From positions 1-37,512 of the forward strand of contig CAZKTU010000036.1 of the NCBI GenBank assembly GCA_964555675.1: DNA of 37,512 bases. Reading direction: 5' to 3'. The stretch comes from CAIWXH01 sp964555675. GTDB taxonomy: Bacteria > Chloroflexota > Chloroflexia > Chloroflexales > Chloroflexaceae. Every line of letters begins with the position of its first letter. Position 1 is the first letter of the stretch. Shown here piece after piece: positions 15,815 to 27,045 of this stretch. The position numbers were made by a program, and so were the translations under genes. Under the pieces are notes generated by a model. The model did no database searches, had not been told where the DNA came from, and saw only the letters and a list, made by a program, of their open reading frames with translations.

Positions 15815-17920
15815 CTATTCTTCGGGCCTGGCGGCGCCGCCGAAGGCGCCTCGATAGACGTTCGCCGAGTCGTACAGCATCCAGCCGTCGATCTCGGGAT
15901 ACTTCTCGGTGGCGTCGATCTGGGCGCGCACCTCATCGGGCCCGTACTTGACCACCTTGTACGACCAGGGGTCGGTGTGGTCCTGCAGCCAGGGGCGTAG
16001 GCGCGCGTACTCGTTCTGGATCTGCTCGACGCCCGAGGCATTGGCCGCATCGAGGAGCGCAAAGGGCTCGTCGAGGGGCGATTCGATTCCGAAGGCGCCC
16101 GGCCACCAGAGCGAGGGGTAGGGCATCGGGGCGATGTAGTCGGTGAAGTTGCCCATGCGCTTGATATCCTGGGCGATCGTCAGCGACTTGCCCAGCACCA
16201 CCCGACCGAAGACGTCGATCGACATCTTGGCCCCTGCGCCATTAACCGCCCGGTGGGCCTTGTCCATGAACTCGGTGATCACCTCGAACATACGGTCGGG
16301 GTTCGTCGCCGGGTCGATCGGCTCCGAGAAGAGCAGGGTCTCGGCGAACTCGGCCTTGGAGCCGTACCAGTCGGGGAAGCGGATGTAGTCGTAGTTGACC
16401 TCGTCGAAGCCCATCTGGGCCGCCTCGACGCCGAGCTGGATGTTGTAGTCCCAGACGTTCTGGTTGGTCGGGTCGAGGTAGGCGTAGCGGATGCCCCCGT
16501 CGAGGCCCGCCGGGTAGTCGGCGTAGACCTCGCCGGTCTCGCGCAGCCTGATCGACCACTCGGGCCGGGCGTCCGAGAGCACATTGTCGTGCGAGAAGAG
16601 CTGGATGCGGGCGATGGTGTAGATACCCTTATCCTTGAGCTGCTGCACCAGGGCCGGCATATCGATATACGGCCGCGAGAGGCCCAACTCTCGCGCCAGG
16701 GGTACCTGTGAATCGTAGTAGACCAGGCCCAGATCGTCGCGCAGGTCGCTCTTCAGGTCGATCACGATCGCGTTCAGCTCGGTGCGATCGATCAGGTCGA
16801 TATACTCTTCCATCAGGCCCGGCGAGCTGGCCACGGCGGCCGTGACATAGAGGGCCCTGACTCGGAAGCGCTCGAGGGCGATCTCGGTCGGCACGCTGCC
16901 CGGCTTGATCTCGATCACCTCTTTGGCGTAGCCGGGAGAGAGGATCTGCAGGTAACCCTGCTCGGGCAGGCCCTTGAGGGTGAACGAGCCGTCGGCGCTG
17001 CCGGTCATGCGTGTGAAGGCCACGTCGGTGCCGGGGAGGGTGGCGGTGGCGAAGACGGCCGCGTTGACGATCGGCTCGCCGCTGTCCTTGTCGATCAGGC
17101 GGGCCTTGAGGGTGTCGGGCCGCAGCACGGCGTCGAGGCTGGTGATCTGGCCCAGCTCCTGCTCGAGCGGGGCGTAGCCGTCGGCGCTGATCACGACGCT
17201 GGTGCCCTCGGCGGGCACGCCCTCGAGCCTGTAGGCGCCGTCCTCGCCGGTGACGGCCTCGGCCTCGCCTACGCTGACGGTCGCCCCGGCCACGCCCTGG
17301 CCGCTGAAGCGGTCGGTCACCTTGCCGGCGAGCACATTGGGGCGCAGGCTCAGGTCGAGGCTGGTGGCGCGGGTGACCTGCTGCTCTGCCGGGGCGTAGT
17401 CGGGCGCGCTGACCGTGAGGCTCAGCTCCTCGGGTACGCCGGCCAGACTGTAGCGCCCGGCCTCGTCGGTCGTCGCGCTCAGGGTCTCGGTAACGTTGAA
17501 GCTGGCCGTCACCTCGGCGCCCGCCAGGGGCTTGCCCGTGTAGGCGTCGCTGATCGCGCCCGTCAGGATGTTGGGGCGCAGCACCGTGTTGAGGGTGATC
17601 GTCAGGGCGTCGCTGGCCGCCACCTCGGGCCGGCCCTCCAGGGGCAGGCTCAGGGCCTCGTAGTTCGGGGCGCTTACGGCGAGCGTGTCCGACTTGCTCC
17701 AGCTCGGCGTGGCGAACACGCCGTTGGCGTCGGTGGCGATGGTGGTATCGCCGACGATCACATTCGCCTCGGGCACCGGGGCCCCGGTGTAAGCATCGGT
17801 GACCGTACCGGTGAGGACGATCGGCTGCGAGCTGCAGCCGGCCAGGATAGCTGCAAGCAGCAGCAAGAGCAAGGCGGCGGGGCTGGGCCTCGGCGCTCGG
17901 GATCGGGCTCCGCGAATCAT
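15815..17920 (-). CDS. lipoprotein: four carboxypeptidase-regulatory-like domains plus DUF4015 glycosidase-like barrel
   Basis: The protein has 701 residues. A lipobox Leu-Ala-Gly-Cys29 marks it as a lipoprotein. Residues about 35-350 contain four Ig-like carboxypeptidase-regulatory domains, each opening with a Gly-x-Val/Ile-x-Asp-x-x-(Ser/Thr)-Gly pattern and joined by Leu-Arg-Pro hinges. Residues about 355-690 match the putative glycoside hydrolase family DUF4015, with Ala-Ile-Val-Ile-Asp-Leu-Lys near the first strand, Phe-Asp506-Glu507-Val-Asn-Tyr-Asp511-Tyr-Ile-Arg-Phe-Pro, and Ser-Ile-Asp-Val-Phe-Gly. The barrel would face outside the membrane on a stalk of beta domains. Its substrate is unknown. 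Transcription starts from a near-consensus promoter at 18007-18035. Confidence 0.85.
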   Translation of the reverse strand: MIRGARSRAPRPSPAALLLLLLAAILAGCSSQPIVLTGTVTDAYTGAPVPEANVIVGDTTIATDANGVFATPSWSKSDTLAVSAPNYEALSLPLEGRPEVAASDALTITLNTVLRPNILTGAISDAYTGKPLAGAEVTASFNVTETLSATTDEAGRYSLAGVPEELSLTVSAPDYAPAEQQVTRATSLDLSLRPNVLAGKVTDRFSGQGVAGATVSVGEAEAVTGEDGAYRLEGVPAEGTSVVISADGYAPLEQELGQITSLDAVLRPDTLKARLIDKDSGEPIVNAAVFATATLPGTDVAFTRMTGSADGSFTLKGLPEQGYLQILSPGYAKEVIEIKPGSVPTEIALERFRVRALYVTAAVASSPGLMEEYIDLIDRTELNAIVIDLKSDLRDDLGLVYYDSQVPLARELGLSRPYIDMPALVQQLKDKGIYTIARIQLFSHDNVLSDARPEWSIRLRETGEVYADYPAGLDGGIRYAYLDPTNQNVWDYNIQLGVEAAQMGFDEVNYDYIRFPDWYGSKAEFAETLLFSEPIDPATNPDRMFEVITEFMDKAHRAVNGAGAKMSIDVFGRVVLGKSLTIAQDIKRMGNFTDYIAPMPYPSLWWPGAFGIESPLDEPFALLDAANASGVEQIQNEYARLRPWLQDHTDPWSYKVVKYGPDEVRAQIDATEKYPEIDGWMLYDSANVYRGAFGGAARPEE

Positions 17921-18006
17921 GATGCGGTCACTCCTCGTTGCGCGACGGGTGGGCCGCGCCGTTGAGCCGACTATGTCGAAGGTCTAAGCTGCAATGTAAC
18001 GAGGGC

Positions 18007-18035
18007 ATGATAAAGATTTTACAGCATGTTGTCAA
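18007..18035 (-). promoter_or_regulatory. near-consensus sigma-70 promoter of the DUF4015 lipoprotein gene
   Basis: On the minus strand TTGACA (18035-18030), a 17-bp spacer and TATCAT (18012-18007) lie about 85 bp upstream of the start codon. A perfect 6-bp-arm inverted repeat GTTGTC-AA-GACAAC (18028-18041) overlaps the -35 box and is a candidate operator. The remaining bases of 17921-18109 hold nothing else I can recognise. Confidence 0.75.
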
Positions 18036-18109
18036 GACAACGAGGCTGTAGCGACATGTTTTGGTGGGGTGTCAGGGGATTAACCGCCAACAGGCGGCGC
18101 GCAGCATCG

Positions 18110-21061
18110 TTACGGCCCGACCTCGTAGATTAGGTGGGGCTCTTGCTTGCCCTTGAGCTTGACTGGGCCGAGGGCGCGCAGGGGCCATGGGGGGGCGTAG
18201 TCGCGGGGGAGGGCGTCGGCGAGGCGGTAGGAGATGATCACCTGGCCGGCGCGGGCGAGGCCCGAGAGGCGCGAGGCGGTGTTGACCACATCGCCGATCA
18301 GGGTGTAGTCCTGGCGCTGCTCAGAGCCGACATTGCCGACCACGGCCCGCCCGTAGCCGACCCCGCAGCCCATGCCGATCTCATAGCCCAGCTCCTCGCG
18401 CCATTCGCAGGCGAGCTGAGCGAAGCGGCGCTGCATCTCTACAGCCGCGGCCAGGGCTCGCTCGGGGTCGTCGGGGTGCGCGATCGGCGAGCCGAAGACG
18501 CCGATGATCCCGTCGCCGAGGAACTTATCGATCGTCCCGTCGTGGGTGTAGAGGGCCTCGGTCATCGCCGTGAAGTAGCGGTTGAGGATGCGCTCGATCA
18601 GCACGTGGGGCTCGGTGCGCTCGGTGATCCCCGTGAAGCCGCGGATGTCGGCGATCACCACGGCCACGTCGCGGTCGGTCGGGCGCCCGAACTCGCCCCC
18701 GGCCTTGAGCAGCTGCTCGGCCACCTGGGGCGAGACGTAGCGTCTGAAGACCGCCCGCTCGCGCTCGCGTTCCTGGCGTTCGAGCCGCCGGATGGGGCTG
18801 ATGTCGCGCAGCACCGTCACCTTGCCCAGGGGCTGGTCGTCGCCGCCCTGCACTGGGGCGATACTGACGCTGTAGGTGATATCGCCCGGCAGGTTGATCT
18901 CGGTGGCGGCGCCGGCCTGCTGGTGGTTGTCGAGCATCGGGATCAGCTGGGCCAGGGCCGATTCGCCCTCTTCGAGGAAGGCCCGCAGGGTGCGGCCGCG
19001 GCTGTCGCTCAGGCGCAGGCCCAGGTGCTCTTCGGCCGCGCGATTGGCCAGCAGCAGCTCGCGGTCGGGCCCCACCAGCAGGATGGGATCGGCGGCGCCG
19101 CGCAGCACCGCGTTGAGCGTCGAGCGCTCGTCGGCGACCACCCGGTAGAGCCGGGCGTTCTCGATCACCTGCACGATCAAGCTCGCCACCGTCGCCGCCA
19201 GCTCCAGGTCGGCCCGCCCAAAGCCCTCTTCGCGGCCCGTGGCGTCGATGCAGAGGGCGCCCAGCGAGCGCTGCCCGGCCAGCAGCGGCACCAGCAGCAC
19301 GTCGTCGATCTCGCGCGCGTTCAGGAAGCCGCGCAGGGGCGCGAAGGCCGAGCGCTGGCGCAGGTTGCGCACCAGCTCGGGCTCGCGCAGCTGGGCGATC
19401 GTCGGCTGGAGGTCGGGGCGCGCGAAGATCATGCGCGTCAGGTCGGTGTCGTAGGGCGTCGCATCGCCGTGGATCGCCACCAGGATCTGGCCCTGCTGGT
19501 CGCCCTCGCCGAAGAGCAGCAGCCCGGCCTGGCGCACATTGAAGATCATGGCCACGGCGTCGGCGGCCAGTTGCAGGTTCTGGGGCGCGTCGAGCTGGGC
19601 CGTGATCGCCACCGAGAGCCGGTTGACCTGGTTGAGCTGGAAGATGCGCTGCTGCTCGTTCTCGAGCAGCCTGGCGTTGCCGAGGGCGATGCTGAACTGG
19701 TTCATGATCGCGCTCAGCATGGCCTCGTCGTTGCCGCCGAAGGCCGCGACCTCGGGGCTGCGCACGTCGAGGGTGCCCAGGACCTCGCGCCGCAGCACGA
19801 TCGGCACCACCAGCTGCGAGCGCACCCTGGCGTCGTCGGGCAGCAGCACCTCGAAGCGGTCGTCCCTGGTCACGTCGTCGACGCGCACGACCTGGTGGTG
19901 CTTCAGGGCCCAGCCGTTGAGCCCGCGGCCGACCCCGAAGCGGGTCGTCGCCGAGGGGCGCTCGCCCAGGCTGCCCGCCGAGGCCTGCAGCGCCAGCTCG
20001 TCGCCGTCGCGCATCAGCAGGCAGACCTGCGGGTAGCCGAACTGCTGCTGGATCATGTAGACCAGCAGGCGCGTCACCTGCTCGGGGGCCATCAGCTCCG
20101 AGAGGTAGGCGTTGATCTCATTCACCTTGCGCAGCTCGTCTGCCCTGCGGGCCAGCAGCTCCTTCTGGCGCTGGGTCAGCCGGAAGAGCTGGGCGCTCTC
20201 GAGGGCGACGGCGCTCTGGGCGGCCACCGAGCTGAGCAGCTCGATATGCTCTTCGCTAAAGAAGCCGGGCGTGTGGTGGACCAGGGTGATCACGCCGAGG
20301 GTGCGCCCCTCGCGGGTCACCGGCATGGCCGCCACAGCCCGCACATTGGAGTGGACCTCGTTGGTGGCGAACCAGCGGCTGTCGATGCGCGTGTCGTGGA
20401 TGATCACCGGCAGCCGCTCGCGCAGGACCCAGCCGGCCACCCCGTGGCGCAGAATATCGGTGAGGATCGGCGTGGCCGGGTTGCGGCTGCTCGAGTAGCA
20501 GAGCGTGCGCTCCTCCTCGAAGTCGGTGAGGATGATCGAGGCCCGGATCGCGCCGACGGCGTCGGCCAGGTGGTCGAGGAAGCGCGTCAGCAGCACGTCG
20601 AGGTCGATACTCGCCCCTAGGTCGCGCGTCAGGTGCAGCAGCAGTTCGGTCTTGCGCTGGGCCCGCTGCAGCCCCCGCTGGGCCCGCTGCAGGCGCAGCA
20701 TCGCCCGCACGCGCGCCAGCAGCTCGTCGATCTCGACGGGCTTGACCAGGAAGTCGTCGGCGCCTGCGTCGAGGCTGGCGACGCTGGTCGAGAGATCGCC
20801 CTGGGCCGAGAGCACCATCACCGGGATGAAGGGCTTGGTGCGGTCGGCCTTGACCCGCCGCGTGACCTCGTGCCCGTCGATGCCCGGCAGGCCCAGGTCG
20901 AGCAGGATCAGGTCGGGGGTGATCAGCTGGAGGTAGGCGATCGCCTCCTCGCCGCTGCCGGCGAGCGAGACTCTGTAGCCGTCATTGGCCAGTACGTCGT
21001 GGTAGACCCGGCGGATGATTGCGTCATCCTCGACGATCAGAATGTGGGCCGGCTCGATCAT
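18110..21061 (-). CDS. receiver-GAF-GAF-GAF-PAS-adenylate cyclase
   Basis: This 983-residue signalling protein has no transmembrane helix. Domains in order are a response-regulator receiver (1-125; acidic pair near residue 11, phospho-acceptor Asp55, Lys107), a coiled linker, three GAF domains (about 150-300, 320-470 and 490-650), a PAS domain (about 660-770) and a class III nucleotide cyclase (about 790-980). The cyclase keeps both metal Asp residues (Asp805, Asp850), the adenine-specifying Lys846 and Asp918, and the transition-state Asn927 and Arg931. It should therefore make cAMP. It is a single-protein route from a phospho-signal and small-ligand inputs to cAMP. No histidine kinase is adjacent, so its phosphodonor lies elsewhere. 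An extended -10 is at 21216-21224. It is divergent from the M50 peptidase gene. Confidence 0.93.
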   Translation of the reverse strand: MIEPAHILIVEDDAIIRRVYHDVLANDGYRVSLAGSGEEAIAYLQLITPDLILLDLGLPGIDGHEVTRRVKADRTKPFIPVMVLSAQGDLSTSVASLDAGADDFLVKPVEIDELLARVRAMLRLQRAQRGLQRAQRKTELLLHLTRDLGASIDLDVLLTRFLDHLADAVGAIRASIILTDFEEERTLCYSSSRNPATPILTDILRHGVAGWVLRERLPVIIHDTRIDSRWFATNEVHSNVRAVAAMPVTREGRTLGVITLVHHTPGFFSEEHIELLSSVAAQSAVALESAQLFRLTQRQKELLARRADELRKVNEINAYLSELMAPEQVTRLLVYMIQQQFGYPQVCLLMRDGDELALQASAGSLGERPSATTRFGVGRGLNGWALKHHQVVRVDDVTRDDRFEVLLPDDARVRSQLVVPIVLRREVLGTLDVRSPEVAAFGGNDEAMLSAIMNQFSIALGNARLLENEQQRIFQLNQVNRLSVAITAQLDAPQNLQLAADAVAMIFNVRQAGLLLFGEGDQQGQILVAIHGDATPYDTDLTRMIFARPDLQPTIAQLREPELVRNLRQRSAFAPLRGFLNAREIDDVLLVPLLAGQRSLGALCIDATGREEGFGRADLELAATVASLIVQVIENARLYRVVADERSTLNAVLRGAADPILLVGPDRELLLANRAAEEHLGLRLSDSRGRTLRAFLEEGESALAQLIPMLDNHQQAGAATEINLPGDITYSVSIAPVQGGDDQPLGKVTVLRDISPIRRLERQERERERAVFRRYVSPQVAEQLLKAGGEFGRPTDRDVAVVIADIRGFTGITERTEPHVLIERILNRYFTAMTEALYTHDGTIDKFLGDGIIGVFGSPIAHPDDPERALAAAVEMQRRFAQLACEWREELGYEIGMGCGVGYGRAVVGNVGSEQRQDYTLIGDVVNTASRLSGLARAGQVIISYRLADALPRDYAPPWPLRALGPVKLKGKQEPHLIYEVGP

Positions 21062-21215
21062 TCAGTTCAAGCTGTATGGCAAGGCTGCGCCTTGCGGGGC
21101 TTTCCGGCTCCGAGGGTGGTACGGAGGGCCAGCGGCCCCGCCCCCGCGCCGCCGGCAGCGAGGCTCTACTATGGCAAATAGGGCAGCAGAAAGCTGCAAA
21201 GTCCGATCCACGGCA

Positions 21216-21224
21216 AGTATAGCA
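21216..21224 (-). promoter_or_regulatory. extended -10 promoter of the cyclase gene
   Basis: The minus strand reads TGC-TATACT, about 155 bp upstream of the cyclase start. The 260-bp divergent region 21062-21321 also holds a + strand TGG-TATGAT (21252-21260) for the M50 gene. Confidence 0.45.
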
Positions 21225-21251
21225 TACAGCAGGCGGCGCGAACAGTCTGCG

Positions 21252-21260
21252 TGGTATGAT
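21252..21260 (+). promoter_or_regulatory. extended -10 promoter of the M50 peptidase gene
   Basis: TGG-TATGAT lies about 60 bp before the ATG, with no clear -35. It is one of two back-to-back promoters in the divergent region. Confidence 0.4.
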
Positions 21261-21321
21261 GAGTCCGTAATGCTCGCCTCACAGACGCCCTCCGCGACGA
21301 TGGCGCAGGAACACACGGCCA

Positions 21322-22446
21322 ATGAACACGTTTTCTCCGACCCCGGTCCCCGAGGCGCTGCGCGCCGCCGTAGCCGAGGTGATGCTGATTGACGATATCG
21401 AGACTGCCAGACGGGGCGGCATCGAGGCGCCCCGCTTTGTGGGCCGGCTCAAGCTCGACGCCGAGGCCGCCTACGCCGTCGTCGGCCCGCGTCTCAAGGC
21501 CATGGGCTATATGGGTCTGCTCCAGCAAGAGGGCGATCGCGTGGCCCTGCTGGCGGCCCCCGCCATGCCCGCGGCGAAGCCCTCGCGCCTCTGGCTGGCC
21601 CTGCTGCTCTTCGCCCTGACGGCGGTCTCGACCACCTTCGTCGGCGGCCAGGAGCTGAACTGGGAGACGGGCGAGTCGTTCTTCAGCCTGGGCAGCGGGC
21701 TGGCCTTCACCGCCGCGCTGCTGGGCATCCTGCTCGCCCACGAGCTGGGGCACTATATCGCGGCCCGGCGCGAGGGCGTCGCCGTGAGCTACCCCTTCTT
21801 CATCCCCATGCCGATCTTTCTGCTCGGCACGATGGGCGCCTTCATCTCGATCAAGGAGCCGGTGCCGAACCGTAGAGCCCTGCTCGCCATCGCGGCCGCG
21901 GGCCCCCTGGCCGGGCTGGTGGTCGCGATCCCCGTGCTCATCCTGGGCCTGGCCCTCTCTGAGGTGCGCAACATCGACCAGGTGCGGGCGGCCCTGCCCG
22001 ACATCGGCTTCTTCACCGAGGGCAACTCGCTGCTCTATGCGGGGCTGAAGATCCTGGTCTTCGGGCGCTTCTTGCCCAGCGGGGGCGACGACGTCTATAT
22101 GCACCCGGTGGCTCTGGCCGGCTGGGCCGGCCTGCTGGTGACCGGTCTCAACCTGCTGCCGGCCGGACAGCTCGACGGCGGCCATATCTTCTTCGCCCTC
22201 TTCGGGCCGCGGGCGGCCACGATCATGAGCATGATCGTCGCGGCGGTCCTGGTGGGCCTGGGCTTCCTGTGGAGCGGCTGGTTCCTCTGGGCGGTGCTGG
22301 TGGCCCTGCTGGGCCAGGCCCGCAGCCCCCTGCTCAACGAGGTGACGCCCCTGCGCGGGCCCTGGCGGGCCCTCGCCGTGGTGGGCCTGGTCGTCTTCGC
22401 CCTGGTCTTCACCCCGGTCCCGATCACCGAGGTGGTCGTGCCATGA
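21322..22446 (+). CDS. site-2 protease family (M50) membrane metalloprotease
   Basis: The protein has 374 residues. A soluble N-terminal part (about 1-85) is followed by six to eight transmembrane helices. The zinc site is His140-Glu-Leu-Gly-His144 in one helix, and the third ligand is Asp285 in Asn-Leu-Leu-Pro-Ala-Gly-Gln-Leu-Asp-Gly-Gly. The helix plan and the absence of a PDZ domain resemble the EGY/FtsH-independent plant and cyanobacterial type of site-2 proteases rather than RseP. Such enzymes cut within the membrane, usually to release a regulator. No anti-sigma factor or other obvious substrate gene is adjacent. The ATG has a weak ribosome site (CAGGAA). Confidence 0.9.
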   Translation: MNTFSPTPVPEALRAAVAEVMLIDDIETARRGGIEAPRFVGRLKLDAEAAYAVVGPRLKAMGYMGLLQQEGDRVALLAAPAMPAAKPSRLWLALLLFALTAVSTTFVGGQELNWETGESFFSLGSGLAFTAALLGILLAHELGHYIAARREGVAVSYPFFIPMPIFLLGTMGAFISIKEPVPNRRALLAIAAAGPLAGLVVAIPVLILGLALSEVRNIDQVRAALPDIGFFTEGNSLLYAGLKILVFGRFLPSGGDDVYMHPVALAGWAGLLVTGLNLLPAGQLDGGHIFFALFGPRAATIMSMIVAAVLVGLGFLWSGWFLWAVLVALLGQARSPLLNEVTPLRGPWRALAVVGLVVFALVFTPVPITEVVVP

Positions 22447-22458
22447 GCGCTGGGCCTG

Positions 22459-22467
22459 TGGTACTAT
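22459..22467 (+). promoter_or_regulatory. possible extended -10 promoter upstream of the FAH-family gene
   Basis: TGG-TACTAT lies 180 bp before the FAH-family start, just after the M50 stop. It has the same TGGTAnnnT form as the nadK and M50 promoters. The transcript would include the heptad hairpin at 22502-22582. Confidence 0.35.
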
Positions 22468-22501
22468 AACCTTGCTCTTCTCAACCTCTCTGCCAGGATG
22501 T

Positions 22502-22582
22502 GACCATAGACCAAGGACCAAGGACCAAGGCCGCGCAGGGGTAGGCTTGCGCAGTTGGTCGTTGGTCGTTTGTCTTTGGTCC
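22502..22582. repeat. heptanucleotide repeats in inverted arrangement
   Basis: Four 7-bp units (GACCATA, then GACCAAG three times; 22502-22529) are followed after 25 bp by four units of the opposite sense (TTGGTCG twice, TTTGTCT, TTGGTCC; 22555-22582). The arms can pair as a long imperfect hairpin, and GCGCA/TGCGC extend the pairing inside the loop. The structure lies in the gap before the FAH-family gene. Confidence 0.8.
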
Positions 22583-22643
22583 AGGTTGGCACAGGCTCTG
22601 AATAGCAGCGATTGACCCTTTTCATCGACAGAAAGGACCTGGC

Positions 22644-23504
22644 GTGAAGCTGGTGACCTATCGCCACAGCGGTGTGGAGCGTGTGGGCGCCGTGCGCGAA
22701 GACGGCGTGGTGGACCTCTCGGAGCTCGCGCCGAGCATGCTGGCCCTGATCGACGGCGGCCCGCAGCTCCTGGCCCGCGCCCGCGAGCACGTGGCCGCGG
22801 CCGGCGCGACCACTCCCCTCGCCGACGTAACCCTGCTCGCTCCCATCCCCCGCCCGCGCAAAAACATCATTTGCCTGGGCATGAACTACGCGGCCCACGC
22901 GATCGAGTCCCTGCGCGCCAAGGGCCTGCCCGAGAAGCTGCCCGAGTACCCGGTCTTTTTCTCGAAGGCGCCCACCGCGGTCAACCACCCCGAGGCTACC
23001 GTGCCCCTGATGGCCGACATCTCGCCCCAGCGCGACTGGGAGGTCGAGCTGGCCCTGGTGATGTGGCTGCCCGCTCGCAATGTCCCCGCCGAGGAGGCGC
23101 TGGGCTACGTCTTTGGCTACACCATTCTCAACGATGTCTCGGCCCGCGACCTGCAGAACCGCCACCAGCAGTTCTTCTACAGCAAGAGCCTCGACGGCTC
23201 GGCCCCCATGGGCCCCTGGATCGTGACTGCCGACGAGATCCGCGACCCCCACAGCCTGCGCATCCAGCTGCGCCTGAATGGCGAGACGGTCCAGGACTCG
23301 AACACCGGCGACATGATCTTCGACATCCCCACCTGTATCGCGACCTTCACCAATGGTGTCACGCTCGAGCCGGGCGACGTGATCACCACCGGCACCCCCA
23401 GCGGCGTCGGCATGGGTATGACCCCGCAGCGCTGGCTGAAGGCCGGCGACGTGATGGAGTGCGAGATCGACGGGATCGGCGTGCTGCGCAACACTGTGGA
23501 GTAG
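22644..23504 (+). CDS. fumarylacetoacetate hydrolase (FAH) family protein
   Basis: The protein has 286 residues: an N-terminal domain (about 1-70), then the catalytic FAH fold. Visible are Asn-Tyr-Ala-Ala-His85, the metal ligands Glu133 and Glu135 in Asp-Trp-Glu-Val-Glu-Leu, Asp164 in Asn-Asp-Val-Ser-Ala-Arg-Asp, the Lys-Ser-Leu-Asp-Gly segment, and Gly-Thr-Pro-Ser-Gly-Val-Gly. The family includes hydrolases, decarboxylases and isomerases for small diketo acids (for example acylpyruvates and 5-oxopent-3-ene tricarboxylate). The substrate cannot be fixed from the sequence, and no catabolic operon surrounds it. AAGGA precedes the ATG. A strong terminator follows at 23535-23565. Confidence 0.9.
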   Translation: MKLVTYRHSGVERVGAVREDGVVDLSELAPSMLALIDGGPQLLARAREHVAAAGATTPLADVTLLAPIPRPRKNIICLGMNYAAHAIESLRAKGLPEKLPEYPVFFSKAPTAVNHPEATVPLMADISPQRDWEVELALVMWLPARNVPAEEALGYVFGYTILNDVSARDLQNRHQQFFYSKSLDGSAPMGPWIVTADEIRDPHSLRIQLRLNGETVQDSNTGDMIFDIPTCIATFTNGVTLEPGDVITTGTPSGVGMGMTPQRWLKAGDVMECEIDGIGVLRNTVE

Positions 23505-23534
23505 GCCTGGGGCCGCCCATCTCGCCCGCAGTTT

Positions 23535-23565
23535 GAGGGGGGCCGCGCAGCGCGCGGCCCCCCTC
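23535..23565. terminator. bidirectional terminator between the FAH-family gene and carB
   Basis: A perfect 13-bp stem (23535-23547 with 23553-23565) with a CAGCG loop lies between the convergent ends of the two genes. It is 31 bp after the first stop and 4 bp from the carB stop. T residues follow on the + side only in part. Confidence 0.75.
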
Positions 23566-23568
23566 GTC

Positions 23569-26826
<3,258 letters not shown>

Positions 26827-26836
26827 CGCATCTCCA

Positions 26837-26871
26837 AAGGCTGAAGGCTGAAGGATGAGGGCTGAAGGCCG
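26837..26871. repeat. five heptanucleotide repeats in the carB leader
   Basis: Five consecutive 7-bp units on the + strand (AAGGCTG, AAGGCTG, AAGGATG, AGGGCTG, AAGGCCG) end 11 bp upstream of the carB start, so they lie in the carB 5' leader. They share the AAGG core with the units at 22502-22529. Confidence 0.75.
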
Positions 26872-26944
26872 CGACGGCGCCCCTGGCCTGTCTGCCGCCT
26901 GAGCGTGCCTCGCTCGCTGCTGGCTTCGGCGCCAGGGCTGCCCG

Positions 26945-26950
26945 ATTATA
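26945..26950 (-). promoter_or_regulatory. -10 box of the carB promoter
   Basis: A consensus TATAAT on the minus strand, preceded by CTG, lies about 120 bp upstream of the carB start. The -35 is weak. The transcript would start before the heptad repeats. Confidence 0.4.
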
Positions 26951-27045
26951 CAGCATGCCGGCCCTCGATCCTCATCGGCGGCGATTTCTGCTACCATGGC
27001 CGCATAGCCGGCACGCAATGGAGCGTGATGTCATTGGAGGTCATT

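Noticed and set aside
18134..20620. Long open frames opposite the cyclase gene (and a similar one at 13210-15777 opposite the amidase gene)
   Set aside because: They are shadows of high-GC genes on the other strand, with no ribosome sites or domains.
22459..22643. tRNA or riboswitch in the leader of the FAH-family gene
   Set aside because: The structure is explained by the heptad inverted repeat. No tRNA arms or known aptamer blocks are present.
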